A stretch of DNA of 64,000 bases from Maribacter litoralis (lineage in GTDB: Bacteria; Bacteroidota; Bacteroidia; Flavobacteriales; Flavobacteriaceae): assembly GCF_003075045.1 (NCBI RefSeq), contig NZ_QCZD01000003.1, forward strand, positions 124,001-188,000, read 5' to 3'. Below the pieces are notes generated by a model. It did no database searches, was not told where the DNA came from, and saw only the letters and a program-made list of their open reading frames with translations. Shown piece by piece: positions 9,122 to 17,722 of the stretch. Position numbers and translations under genes: made by a program. The first letter of the stretch is position 1, and every line of letters begins with the position of its first letter.

Positions 9122-9982
9122 ATGCGACAATTAAAGATCACAAAACAAATTACGAACCGAGATGCCAAATCATTAGAAAAATATTTTCAGGAAATCAGCA
9201 AGATCGATTTGATCACTGCTGACGAGGAAGTAGAATTGGCACGTAAAATTCGTGAGGGTGATCAAAAGGCATTGGATAAATTGGTAAGTGCGAATCTTAG
9301 ATTCGTAGTATCTGCAGCCAAACAATACCAAAATAGAGGACTACGCCTTACCGACCTTATTAACGAAGGAAATTTAGGACTGGTTAAAGCAGCAAAACGT
9401 TTTGACGAAACCAGAGGTTTTAAGTTCATCTCTTACGCCGTATGGTGGATCCGCCAATCTATTTTACAAGCGCTTTCTAAAAAATCGCGTATGATTCGCA
9501 TACCTCAGAACAAAATTGCGGTCAATTCAAAAATCTATCAGGTATATTCAACTTTAGAGCAAGAAAACGAAAGATCACCAAGTGCCGCAGAAATTGCAAA
9601 AGAATTGGACATGAGTGTTTCAAAGGTGAAAAATTCCATGAAAAACTCGGGCAAATCCATTTCATTAGACGCCCCTTTTAAAGAAGGCGAATCTTCTAAC
9701 CTATATAATGTTATAGCGTCTAACACTTTAGACAAACCGGATAAGGAAGTTATGGCCGAATCTTTAGAAACCGATATCAACCAAGTATTGAATAAAATTC
9801 CTGAAAGACAGGGCGATGTTTTGCGCTTATTTTTTGGTCTTGGCAATCAACCTCCAATGAGTTTGGTTGAAATAGGCGAAGTTTTTGATGTCACTAGAGA
9901 GCGAGTACGCCAAATTAAAGATAAAGGCATTAAATCTTTACGCCGGGCATCCAATACCGAGGTATTACGAGCCTATCTATAA
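9122..9982 (+). CDS. rpoD: Primary RNA polymerase sigma factor RpoD
   Basis: A 286-residue sigma-70 protein of the short type used as the housekeeping sigma factor in Bacteroidota. Region 1.2/2 is clear (DPxx-like start, LISANLRF-type helix seen as LVSANLRFVVSAAKQYQNRG, then GLVKAAKRFDETRGFKFISY and AVWWIRQSI). Region 3 follows. Region 4 HTH is in VEIGEVFDVTRERVRQIKDKG near the C-terminus, with the RERVRQI motif that contacts the -35/-33 element. The protein lacks the large N-terminal domain of E. coli RpoD, which is normal for this phylum. It stands alone with its own AT-rich upstream region. Confidence 0.95.
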   Translation: MRQLKITKQITNRDAKSLEKYFQEISKIDLITADEEVELARKIREGDQKALDKLVSANLRFVVSAAKQYQNRGLRLTDLINEGNLGLVKAAKRFDETRGFKFISYAVWWIRQSILQALSKKSRMIRIPQNKIAVNSKIYQVYSTLEQENERSPSAAEIAKELDMSVSKVKNSMKNSGKSISLDAPFKEGESSNLYNVIASNTLDKPDKEVMAESLETDINQVLNKIPERQGDVLRLFFGLGNQPPMSLVEIGEVFDVTRERVRQIKDKGIKSLRRASNTEVLRAYL

Positions 9983-10124
9983 TCTACAGCTAAAAAAAAC
10001 AGCTAATAAACTCATATACAACCTATTATTAACACCCGTTAAAAATAGTATAACACAAGCTTAACATCGCTAATTTGTAATTGGCGATGCATATGCTATG
10101 TTACTATATAAAAAAAATTACTAC

Positions 10125-10316
10125 ATGAAATTAATCTACATTAAAAGAGAAAGCAATATCAAAGAATTATACCGAACCCGTACGGGACTAATGAAATCGA
10201 AAGTAACATCGATCACCAAGTACTTTATGGGAATACCAGTAAAAACAATACATACGTACAAACAAATTTATCAAGGGCGTAAGAATAACGCTATTGAGAA
10301 AATGCTATTTATATAA
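10125..10316 (+). CDS. Small basic hypothetical protein
   Basis: A 63-residue ORF starting MKLIYIKRESNIKELY. It is Lys/Arg-rich with no signal peptide, membrane segment or recognised domain. An in-frame ATG at 10098 would add nine residues that look like non-coding sequence. It sits between rpoD and proC, on the same strand as both. Coding status is supported by an intact frame and a plausible start, but by little else. Confidence 0.45.
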   Translation: MKLIYIKRESNIKELYRTRTGLMKSKVTSITKYFMGIPVKTIHTYKQIYQGRKNNAIEKMLFI

Positions 10317-10359
10317 TTTCAATAACAAATACATATTATCCATTTTTTAAACTGAATTC

Positions 10360-11175
10360 ATGAAGATATTAGTAATAGGAGCCGGCAACATGGGATTGAC
10401 TTATGCTGAAGGCATGTCCAAATCAAAATTACTTAAGAAAAGAAACATAATGGTGCTCGACACTTCCGAAGATAAATTGGAAGAGTTACGTGAGAACCCT
10501 CAGTTCGATGCTTTTGATGACCTTAAAAATTGTGCTCCACAGGCCGATATCATTTTTATAGCCGTTAAACCATATCATGCAGAAAGTGTGTTCTTAAAAC
10601 TGAATCCGTTGGTTAAACCTGGCCAGATCGTTATTTCAATAATGGCAGGGGTTACTATGGAAACGATTCAAAACCTAACTGGCCTAACGAAAATAGTACG
10701 TGCCATGCCAAATTTACCGGCACAAATCGGTAAAGGGCTAACATCTTTTGTTGCTTCTAATGATGTAACAAGAATTGAACTATTGACAATTGAAAGTTTA
10801 TTGGATACTACAGGAAAATCCATTCTGGTAAGTGATGAGAATTTTATCGATGCCTCTACAGGTATTTCAGGTAGTGGACCGGCTTATGTATTTTACTTTA
10901 TGCAAAGTATGATGGAAGCTGCGTTAAAAATGGGCTTTACCCCAAGTGTATCGAAAGTTTTGGTAGCACAGACATTTACAGGGGCAATAGAGCTTTTTAA
11001 CCAGAACGAGCTTTCGCCAAATTCTTGGATGGACAAAGTAGCTAGCAAAGGTGGCACCACACGTGCAGCATTAGATTCTATGGAAAATAATAATGTAGGA
11101 GAATTAATTAAAGAAGCCGCGTTCGCAGCATTTGAACGTGCAGTTGAACTTGGAAAAGAAAAAGTAAATGTATAA
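10360..11175 (+). CDS. proC: Pyrroline-5-carboxylate reductase
   Basis: A 271-residue cytoplasmic enzyme that reduces delta-1-pyrroline-5-carboxylate to proline with NAD(P)H. The N-terminal Rossmann fold has the dinucleotide motif VIGAGNMG. The C-terminal dimerisation domain shows the family signature GSGPAYVFYFMQSMMEAA and the conserved region SKGGTTRAALDSME. It is the first gene of proC-proB-proA. Its stop overlaps the proB start by 8 bases, so the genes are co-transcribed and probably translationally coupled. Confidence 0.96.
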   Translation: MKILVIGAGNMGLTYAEGMSKSKLLKKRNIMVLDTSEDKLEELRENPQFDAFDDLKNCAPQADIIFIAVKPYHAESVFLKLNPLVKPGQIVISIMAGVTMETIQNLTGLTKIVRAMPNLPAQIGKGLTSFVASNDVTRIELLTIESLLDTTGKSILVSDENFIDASTGISGSGPAYVFYFMQSMMEAALKMGFTPSVSKVLVAQTFTGAIELFNQNELSPNSWMDKVASKGGTTRAALDSMENNNVGELIKEAAFAAFERAVELGKEKVNV

Positions 11176-11956
11176 ACAGAAAATAGTAATAAAGGTAGGC
11201 ACCAACGTAATGACCAATAAGGACAATCGTATCGTGAGGCCGGTATTACGAAATTTGGTACAGCAAATAGCAGAATTATACGAACAGGATATTTTGACCG
11301 TGCTTGTTTCATCGGGTTCCGTTATTGCGGGGCGCGAAGTCTTAGGTGCATCAACTATTGAAAATGACACACAGCGTAGGCAGGTCTATTCCGCCATTGG
11401 GCAACCCAGAATGATGCGCTTATACTATAACATTTTTCATGATTATGGTATGAAATGTGCCCAGGTATTACCTACAAAAAGAGATTTTACACCCGGTGTA
11501 CACAGACAGAATATGATCAATTGCGTAGAAGGTTTATTGTCTGAAGGGGTTATACCCATTGCAAATGAAGATGATGCCGTATCGGTTACCATGAGTATGT
11601 TCTCAGACAACGATGAGCTCGCTAGTTTAATAGCGCAACTTATTGATGCTGATAAACTTATTATTCTAACGGATATTGACGGACTATATACGGGCAACCC
11701 TAACGCAGAGAGTAGTGATCTTATAGCACATGTAAATCCTGAAGAGAATTTAGATAAGTTTATTCAAGATAATAATAAAAAAGCCGGTGAAGGTCGTGGT
11801 GGTATGGGATCTAAATTAGATTACGCCCAACAGGCAGCAGCCAAAAACATACCAACATTCATCGCCAACGGTAAAAAAGACCGTACGATAATTGATATTA
11901 TAGAAGGAAAAAATGTGGGTACAAAAGTAACCCTAGAAGATAAAGCAGAAGCATAA
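11168..11956 (+). CDS. proB: Glutamate 5-kinase, short form
   Basis: A 262-residue amino-acid kinase that phosphorylates glutamate to gamma-glutamyl phosphate, the first step of proline synthesis. The N-terminal KVGTNVMTN is the phosphate-binding start of the AAK fold. The conserved IANEDDAVS and the downstream GRGGMGSKLDYAQQAA are the kinase core. The C-terminal PUA domain of the long E. coli-type enzyme is absent, which is common outside the proteobacteria. It overlaps proC by 8 bases, and its stop shares one base with the proA start codon. Confidence 0.95.
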   Translation: MYKQKIVIKVGTNVMTNKDNRIVRPVLRNLVQQIAELYEQDILTVLVSSGSVIAGREVLGASTIENDTQRRQVYSAIGQPRMMRLYYNIFHDYGMKCAQVLPTKRDFTPGVHRQNMINCVEGLLSEGVIPIANEDDAVSVTMSMFSDNDELASLIAQLIDADKLIILTDIDGLYTGNPNAESSDLIAHVNPEENLDKFIQDNNKKAGEGRGGMGSKLDYAQQAAAKNIPTFIANGKKDRTIIDIIEGKNVGTKVTLEDKAEA

Positions 11957-13155
11957 TGAAGATAATTTCAACGGAAATAAAAAATAAGGTTTTAAATAGC
12001 ATGATGCGACTTTTGGATGAAAACCGAAGTAGCATTCTCGATGCGAACAAAAAAGATCTAGACCTCTTTAAAAAGGATGATCAAGCCATGTACGATAGAC
12101 TCATCGTCACCAATGCCAAAATTGATGGTATGATCGGTTCCATAAAAGAAGTAATGTCTCAAGAAGACCCTGTAGGTAAGACCATTTCTACCCAAAATTT
12201 GGAAAACGGATTGGATATCACCAATAAAACAGCTCCTTTTGGTACAATTATGATCATTTATGAATCAAGACCCGATGTAACAATTGAGGCTGCGGTTCTT
12301 GCTTTTAAAGCGAACAATAAAATTCTTTTAAAAGGTGGTAAAGAGGCATTGCATAGCAATACCGTTCTTGTTGATCTTTGGCACAAAGCTCTTGAAGAAA
12401 ATGGACTATCAAAAGAGTACATTCAACAATTGAACATGAATAGAGAAGAAACGCAGGAATTCTTAAGAAATCCTACCGAAAAACTCGATTTAATTGTACC
12501 TAGAGGTGGTGAACGACTGATCAATTTTGTAAAGGAACATGCTAAATGTGCCGTTCTCGTTAGTGGTAGAGGTAACAACTTCTTGTTCGTAGACAAAGAA
12601 GCAGATTGGGAGAAAAGCGTAAAGGTCATCATGAATGCAAAAACCGAAAAAATATCGGCATGTAATGCATTGGATAAAATATTGATCAATTCCAATATTG
12701 AAAACTACGAACAGAAATTGACAGATATTTATCAGCTTTTAAATGCGAAAGGGGTAGAAACTTTGGTAGATGCCGATGTAAATAATATTCTAAAAGACGC
12801 CCAGCAAATAAAAGATGACGCTATTTGGAAAGAAGAGTTCCTTGCCATGAAATGTTGCTTAGGCTCGGTTGAATCTCTCGATGAAGCGGTCGAAAAAATA
12901 AACGATAATTCTGGAGGGCATTCAGCTACCATAATGACGTCTAATAAAGATACCGCCATACAATTTATGGAAGAGGTGGACTGTGCCGCAGTATATCAAA
13001 ATGCATCTACGCGATTTACCGATGGTGGTCAAATGGGGGTTGGTGCAGAACTTGCAATTAGCACAGATAAGCTTCACCACCGCGGACCATTAGGTCTTAA
13101 ACAATTGGTAACCAATAAATATTATATATTTGGTAACGGACAAATTCGTGAATAA
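11956..13155 (+). CDS. proA: Gamma-glutamyl phosphate reductase
   Basis: A 399-residue NADPH-dependent aldehyde-dehydrogenase-fold enzyme. It converts gamma-glutamyl phosphate to glutamate semialdehyde, which cyclises to the ProC substrate. Landmarks are YESRPDVTIEAA, the region LKGGKEALHSN, VPRGGERL, the catalytic Cys in EKISACNALDK, and the C-terminal FTDGGQMGVGAE and HHRGPLGL. The start codon overlaps the proB stop (TAATG). With proC and proB this gives the whole glutamate-to-proline path in one transcript. Confidence 0.96.
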   Translation: MKIISTEIKNKVLNSMMRLLDENRSSILDANKKDLDLFKKDDQAMYDRLIVTNAKIDGMIGSIKEVMSQEDPVGKTISTQNLENGLDITNKTAPFGTIMIIYESRPDVTIEAAVLAFKANNKILLKGGKEALHSNTVLVDLWHKALEENGLSKEYIQQLNMNREETQEFLRNPTEKLDLIVPRGGERLINFVKEHAKCAVLVSGRGNNFLFVDKEADWEKSVKVIMNAKTEKISACNALDKILINSNIENYEQKLTDIYQLLNAKGVETLVDADVNNILKDAQQIKDDAIWKEEFLAMKCCLGSVESLDEAVEKINDNSGGHSATIMTSNKDTAIQFMEEVDCAAVYQNASTRFTDGGQMGVGAELAISTDKLHHRGPLGLKQLVTNKYYIFGNGQIRE

Positions 13156-13184
13156 CAAATTAGGCTCCCCCAAAAAGTGAAATA

Positions 13185-14036
13185 ATGTTCGAAACAATTG
13201 AAAATATAGACGGTGCATTGGTCTACCATGGCAATATGCACAACCGCATCTATTTCTCTGAAGCAGAAAATGTTAACTTAGATAATCTGCTTCAAAAAAT
13301 GAAAGACCTAGCCAAAAAAAAGCGTTATGAGAAAATTCTTGGCAAGGCATCTGAAAAAGGCCTGAACGTTTTAAAGTCACAAGGTTTTATAGTGGAAGCC
13401 AAAATTCCTGGTCTTTACAATGGTAGCGTAGATGGGTATTTTCTCGCAGATTATACGAATGAAAAACGTCATGCTAATGATGAAAAAATCATGAAAACCA
13501 TTGCAACGGTAAAGACGATTGCAGAAGCTGCCAATAAACCCAATACCGATTCACATTTTCTGATGCCCGAAAATTTGGATATTAAAGAGCTTTCTTCTGC
13601 AGATTTTCCTTTGCTTGAAGAGTTGCACCAAAAGGCTTATAAATATCACCCACATCAAATTAAAGATGCTGCATATTTTTCTAAATTGAAAAATTTGAAC
13701 CATCAGTTTTATGGGCTTTTTCAGAATGGAGAATTGTTGGTATCGGCAATTCTAGCGGTAAATTCCAGCGAATCCAATGTTGAAATTGTTGATTTTGTTA
13801 CACATCCGGATTATAGAGGACAGAACCTGTCTTATTTTTTGGTGCAGGACATTAAAAACAAAATGGATAAATTGGGCTGTAAAACCATTTATACAATGGT
13901 GAGGTCTACTTCATACGGGCTCAATATTACATTCAGTAAACATGGTTTTATATTGGCAGGAACCCTAATCAATAACTGTATAGTTAGAGATGCCATGGAA
14001 AGCATGAATGTTTGGTACTTTAAAAATGACCGATAA
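13185..14036 (+). CDS. ablB: Putative beta-lysine N-acetyltransferase
   Basis: A 283-residue protein that fits the AblB family from end to end. The N-terminal half has the typical YHGNMHNRIYFSE, a region on KKKRYEKILGKASEKG, and EAKIPGLYNGSVDGYF. The C-terminal half is a GNAT acyltransferase fold with HPDYRGQNLSYFLV as the acetyl-CoA site. AblB acetylates beta-lysine to N-epsilon-acetyl-beta-lysine, a compatible solute. The gene follows proA after a 29-base gap, so proline and acetyl-beta-lysine synthesis may be co-expressed. The usual partner, lysine 2,3-aminomutase (ablA/kamA), is not in the window. Confidence 0.85.
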   Translation: MFETIENIDGALVYHGNMHNRIYFSEAENVNLDNLLQKMKDLAKKKRYEKILGKASEKGLNVLKSQGFIVEAKIPGLYNGSVDGYFLADYTNEKRHANDEKIMKTIATVKTIAEAANKPNTDSHFLMPENLDIKELSSADFPLLEELHQKAYKYHPHQIKDAAYFSKLKNLNHQFYGLFQNGELLVSAILAVNSSESNVEIVDFVTHPDYRGQNLSYFLVQDIKNKMDKLGCKTIYTMVRSTSYGLNITFSKHGFILAGTLINNCIVRDAMESMNVWYFKNDR

Positions 14037-14091
14037 CAACTATTTTCTTAGTGTATCGGCACTTTAGATTACTATAACATACTTCATATTT

Positions 14092-14137
14092 AAAAGTGTT
14101 GGTTTTGTACTCATCATTGTACAAAATCAACACTTTT
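14092..14137. terminator. Long hairpin terminator after the pro-ablB unit
   Basis: Arms of about 19 bases (14092-14110 and 14119-14137) with one mismatch enclose an 8-base loop. They are followed by a T run on the plus strand and preceded by A's, so the hairpin may act in both directions. Confidence 0.75.
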
Positions 14138-14231
14138 TATGTATTGTCTCACTTTATGACAATAATCCTTTGTTTGTATTCAATTTTGTGCTTTATTTGA
14201 AAAACCATATAGATTTTTATCAATTTCACTT

Positions 14232-14933
14232 ATGAAAGGCTCAAAAAATACGAATTACATTCCTAACCTTTCATATGATTGTGTCATTTTTGGTTTCAAT
14301 GGCAAGACACTTAAAATTCTAATTCTTGAATACCACAACACTGGTTTGTTTGCCCTCCCAGGCGGATTTATAAAAAAAAATCAAAGTTTAAAAGACGCAG
14401 TCAACAAAGGTGTTGAAGACCGCACAGGATTAACGAATGTTTTCATGGATCAATTTCAAATCTTCGGAAAACTAGATAGGTCCGACCCTGCTGCTACGCG
14501 TCGTATTTTAGATGGAAATAATGAAGATCTAGAGAAAAATGAATGGATGATGGAGCGCTTTTTGACCGTTGGCCATTACGCACTGATCAATTATGAAGAG
14601 GTAGATCCAAAACCAGACCATCTTTCAGACAGCATTGGCTGGTACGACATTGATAATGTACCTCAATTAATGATGGATCATAATGAAATTGTGGAAAAAG
14701 CACTAGAAGTACTTCGTAACAACATTAGCGAGAAACTAATAGGAATGAATTTGTTGCCTCCAAAATTTACAATGAAACAATTACAACAGGTCTTTGAAGC
14801 CATATTAGACCAAAAGTTAAGACGCACAAGCTTTCAACGAAAAATGCTGTCCATGGATATTTTAGAGCGACATGAAAAACTTTTTGAAGGTAAGGCACAC
14901 AAAGCTCCCTTTCTCTATAGTTTTAAACAATAA
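14232..14933 (+). CDS. Nudix-fold transcriptional regulator (NrtR/AraR-like)
   Basis: A 233-residue protein with an N-terminal Nudix fold and a C-terminal winged-helix region (about 165-233, FTMKQLQQVFEAILDQKLRRTSFQRK). The Nudix box (GGFIKKNQSLKDAVNKGVED) has lost the central REUxEE glutamates needed for hydrolysis. This fits the NrtR/AraR class, where the Nudix domain only senses a ligand, often ADP-ribose or a sugar. The gene directly precedes an exported sugar isomerase-like gene 29 bases downstream, so it probably controls sugar use. The ligand is unknown. Confidence 0.8.
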   Translation: MKGSKNTNYIPNLSYDCVIFGFNGKTLKILILEYHNTGLFALPGGFIKKNQSLKDAVNKGVEDRTGLTNVFMDQFQIFGKLDRSDPAATRRILDGNNEDLEKNEWMMERFLTVGHYALINYEEVDPKPDHLSDSIGWYDIDNVPQLMMDHNEIVEKALEVLRNNISEKLIGMNLLPPKFTMKQLQQVFEAILDQKLRRTSFQRKMLSMDILERHEKLFEGKAHKAPFLYSFKQ

Positions 14934-14962
14934 CAACTAACATTTCAATTAATACAACAACA

Positions 14963-15838
14963 ATGAAAATTTCAACTAACAACTTTTTTAAATGCTCCGT
15001 AATTGCCCTTTTTATGCTGGGGACGGTTACTACCTACGCCCAAAAGAAATTTGGCGGATTGGCACTATACACCGTTAGAGACGATATGGGTACCAATGCC
15101 AAAGCAACCTTACAAGCTGTATCTGATGCCGGATACAAAAATATTGAAGCGGCGGGTTATGAAGATGGTAAGTATTATGGTATGACTCCGGCTGATTTCA
15201 AGGGTTTATTAAAATCCTTAAAACTAAAGCCAATTAGCACGCATCAAAGTGCCGTTACCCTAGATAATGCTGATAAAATGATGGCAGATGCCAAGGCGGC
15301 AGGCTTTAAATATTTTGTAGTTCCTATTCCACCAATGGGCATGTTCACTTTTAACCAAGAGAATATGACCATGGGCATGACAGGTACCGTAGAAGACTTA
15401 GCAGCTATTTTAACTACCCTAGGTGAGAAAGCTAATAAAGCAGGATTGAAATTATTGTATCACAATCACGATTTTGAATTCAAAAAAAATGCAGAAGGTA
15501 TAGTACCGATCGACTACTTATTAGAACATGTTGATCCAAAATTGTTAAACTTTCAAATGGATCTTTACTGGGTAACGAAAGCAGGTGCCAACCCAATTGC
15601 CTACTTCAACAAATACCCAGGTCGTTTTAAAATATGGCATGTTAAGGATATGGATGAACAAGGAAGATTTGCACCTGTAGGGCAAGGTTCTATCGGTTTC
15701 GAAAACATCCTCGATAACAAAGAACTTTCTGGCATGAAATACTATATGGTAGAACAAGACATGACTTTCGACGGACTAAAACCGTTGGAAGCTATCAAAA
15801 TAAGTCACGACGGACTCAAAGAAATAGGGTTCAAATAA
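14963..15838 (+). CDS. Exported sugar phosphate isomerase/epimerase-family protein
   Basis: A 291-residue TIM-barrel protein of the AP-endonuclease-2/xylose-isomerase-like superfamily. The N-terminus is a Sec signal peptide (FFKCSVIALFMLGTVTTYA then Q). Conserved metal-ligand regions are visible as LLYHNHDFEF, NFQMDLYWV, KIWHVKDMD and YMVEQDM. It therefore acts in the periplasm or on the cell surface, most likely on a free sugar or sugar derivative. It is preceded by an NrtR/AraR-like regulator and followed by a strong terminator. The substrate cannot be told from sequence. Confidence 0.85.
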   Translation: MKISTNNFFKCSVIALFMLGTVTTYAQKKFGGLALYTVRDDMGTNAKATLQAVSDAGYKNIEAAGYEDGKYYGMTPADFKGLLKSLKLKPISTHQSAVTLDNADKMMADAKAAGFKYFVVPIPPMGMFTFNQENMTMGMTGTVEDLAAILTTLGEKANKAGLKLLYHNHDFEFKKNAEGIVPIDYLLEHVDPKLLNFQMDLYWVTKAGANPIAYFNKYPGRFKIWHVKDMDEQGRFAPVGQGSIGFENILDNKELSGMKYYMVEQDMTFDGLKPLEAIKISHDGLKEIGFK

Positions 15839-15866
15839 TAAGTTTAAATACCAAACAACGGAGATT

Positions 15867-15894
15867 GCCCCAAAGAAATAATTTTCTTTGGGGC
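15867..15894 (+). terminator. Terminator after the isomerase gene
   Basis: A perfect 12-base stem (GCCCCAAAGAAA with its complement) closes a 4-base loop and is followed by TTTCTTTTTT. Confidence 0.9.
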
Positions 15895-15949
15895 TTTCTT
15901 TTTTATGGAACATTATACCAATCATGAATAGCGCAAAAAGAAAGACCAC

Positions 15950-16388
15950 CCAACAAAAACCTCCCCTATTGGGAGGGGACCAAAGGGGTGGGTGCTACGG
16001 GTGATGAAGATTGTATTCAAAATACTAACTCAAATGGACCCACCCCCAGCCCCTCCGAGGAGGGGAATAGTTTCTGACTATTATTAGACCTTTTAGATAA
16101 AACAGACGAAGTAGCTCTTATAAAAATGCCTCCCCAAAACAACCAACAAACCCGCAAACAAAACGAAAACCTCCCCTCTTGGGAGGGGATTGAGGGGTGG
16201 GTGTTACGGTGATGAAAATCACATTTAAAATGCTTCCCCTGGACAAACAACTTATAATACACGTAAGAACATTTTAATTATATTAGACGAAATCATTATT
16301 TTGAAAACAGAACACTCAGTACTTAATATATTCGCAATCAATAACGTAAATCTCCCCTCTCGGGAGGGGATTGAGGGGTGGGTGCTAC
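15950..16388. repeat. Left end of the A/B hairpin repeat array
   Basis: The array is built of two GC-rich modules. Module A is hairpin CCCCTC-TTGG-GAGGGG followed by ACCAAAGGGGTGGGT. Module B is ACCCACCCCTAG followed by hairpin CCCCTC-CGAG-GAGGGG. B is thus an imperfect inverted copy of A. A short spacer separates A from B, and a conserved linker of about 90 bases separates B from the next A. Here A1 begins near 15959, B1 near 16038, A2 near 16169 and A3 near 16351. After A2 there is no B but about 140 bases of unique sequence (about 16210-16348) with no gene seen. A3 runs straight into the DUF559 gene. Confidence 0.9.
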
Positions 16389-16389
16389 G

Positions 16390-16773
16390 ATGAGAAAAAT
16401 AATACCATACCACCCATATTTAGTAGAACTGGCTAAAAAGCTAAGGAATAATATGACCTTAGGTGAAATTGCTCTGTGGCGGGAGATTAAAGGCAAAAAA
16501 TTAGGACGGAAATTTAGCAGACAAATTCCTATTGACCAATATATCGTAGACTTTTATTGCAAAAATCTTCAACTCGCCATTGAAGTAGATGGAAGTATTC
16601 ACTTTAAAGAAGGGCATCAAGAAAAAGATAGAATAAGGCAAGAACGTTTAGAATCTTTAGGTGTACATATGCTCAGGTTTTCAGATACTGATGTTAAGAA
16701 TAATCTATCTAGTGTATTAGAAGAAATTAAAGGATATATTGAAGAATTAGAACAAGGAAGAACCCACCCCTAG
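16390..16773 (+). CDS. DUF559 endonuclease-domain protein inside the repeat unit
   Basis: A 127-residue protein of the DUF559 (Vsr/PD-(D/E)XK-like) family. Typical features are NNMTLGEIALWREIKGKKLG, then FSRQIPIDQYIVDFYCKN with the acidic D in IVDFYC, and IEVDGSIHF with a second acidic pair. The C-terminal part is HMLRFSDTDVKNNLSSVLEEI. The ATG lies seven bases after the GGGGTGGGT arm of repeat A3 (16375-16383). The TAG stop at 16771-16773 is part of repeat B2, whose ACCCACCCC arm (16762-16770) encodes the last residues THP. The gene thus fills the A-to-B space exactly. It may act on the flanking hairpins, but this is inference. A GTG at 16378 inside the repeat is a less likely start. Confidence 0.85.
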   Translation: MRKIIPYHPYLVELAKKLRNNMTLGEIALWREIKGKKLGRKFSRQIPIDQYIVDFYCKNLQLAIEVDGSIHFKEGHQEKDRIRQERLESLGVHMLRFSDTDVKNNLSSVLEEIKGYIEELEQGRTHP

Positions 16774-17139
16774 CCCCTCCGAGGAGGGGAATAGTTTGTG
16801 ACTTGAAACAAACTTTTTAAGATAAAACAGACGAAGTAACTCTTATAAAAACGCAACCCAAAAGCAACCAACAAACCCGCAAACAAAAACGAAAACCTCC
16901 CCTCTCAGGAGGGGATAGAGGGGTGGGTACTACGGGTGATGCAGATTGCATTGAACAATCTAACTCAAAAGGACCCACCCCTAGCCCCTCCGAGGAGGGG
17001 AATAGTTTCTGACCTGAAATTAATTTTTAGATAAAACAGACGAAGTAACTCTTATAAAAACGCAACCCAAAAGCAACCAACAAACCCGCAAACAAAACGA
17101 AAACCTCCCCTCTTGGGAGGGGACCAAAGGGGTGGGTGA
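16761..17139. repeat. A/B repeat array between DUF559 and the YceI-like gene
   Basis: This holds B2 (from 16762), a linker, A4 (hairpin near 16898, loop TCAG), a short spacer, B3 (from 16973), a linker and A5 (hairpin near 17107). The last motif, GGGGTGGGTG, ends near 17139. There the usual continuation CTACGGGTGATG is replaced by the unique sequence that carries the downstream ends of the two minus-strand genes. No other gene is seen in this stretch. Confidence 0.9.
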
Positions 17140-17191
17140 ATACTAACGCTGTTCTCACATATTCTAAAAATACTTCTCAAAATCAAATAGC

Positions 17192-17722
17192 TCACTTAAA
17201 AGATGCAGCAATATTTACCAAAACTTCGTTCGCTAGTGTTAAACTGTCTCCGCCAATACCAAAATCTTGTCTATTAATTTCAAAATCTGCTGATATAAGT
17301 ATTCTATTTAAGTCACGCTCCATAGTTAATGGAATATGTATTTCCCGTTCTACATTTTTTATAATCAATTTAAACACCGTATCTAAAGACTTTCCGTTTT
17401 GGGCTTCACAGTAAAGCAATTCCAACGAGATTTCTGGATACTGTTCTATATCGAAATAATCATCATTTTTAAGGTGTTCATCCCTAAGGGAAATACCTGT
17501 GTGTATAGAAGCTACTTTTAACTTTCCGTTCAGTTTTTTGATACTACATTTCGATTGTTGTAATTCCATTTCTGCCTTTACCTCATCAAAATATCCGTTT
17601 ACCCAAAATCCTGCATTCTTAACCTTAAAATTTACAGTGGCTTCTTCCAGCACCAGTTTTTGTGCAATAGCGGTACCACTACATAGAACAATAAATATCA
17701 ATGTAAAATAGCAGCTTTTCAT
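17192..17722 (-). CDS. YceI-like exported protein
   Basis: A 176-residue protein with a Sec signal peptide (YFTLIFIVLCSGTAIA, then QK) and a YceI-type lipocalin-like beta barrel. Family features are TVNFKVKNAGFWVNGYFDEV, then LRDEHLKNDDYFDIEQYPEIS, and the late LTMERDL and DFEINRQDFGIGG. YceI proteins are periplasmic binders of isoprenoid or other hydrophobic molecules and often accompany c-type cytochromes. The start overlaps the stop of the cytochrome gene by 4 bases (ATGA), so the pair is one operon. Confidence 0.85.
   Translation of the reverse strand: MKSCYFTLIFIVLCSGTAIAQKLVLEEATVNFKVKNAGFWVNGYFDEVKAEMELQQSKCSIKKLNGKLKVASIHTGISLRDEHLKNDDYFDIEQYPEISLELLYCEAQNGKSLDTVFKLIIKNVEREIHIPLTMERDLNRILISADFEINRQDFGIGGDSLTLANEVLVNIAASFK

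Noticed and set aside
16017-16262. Minus-strand frame of 81 codons in the left array
   Set aside because: It is again translated repeat sequence, with no domain.
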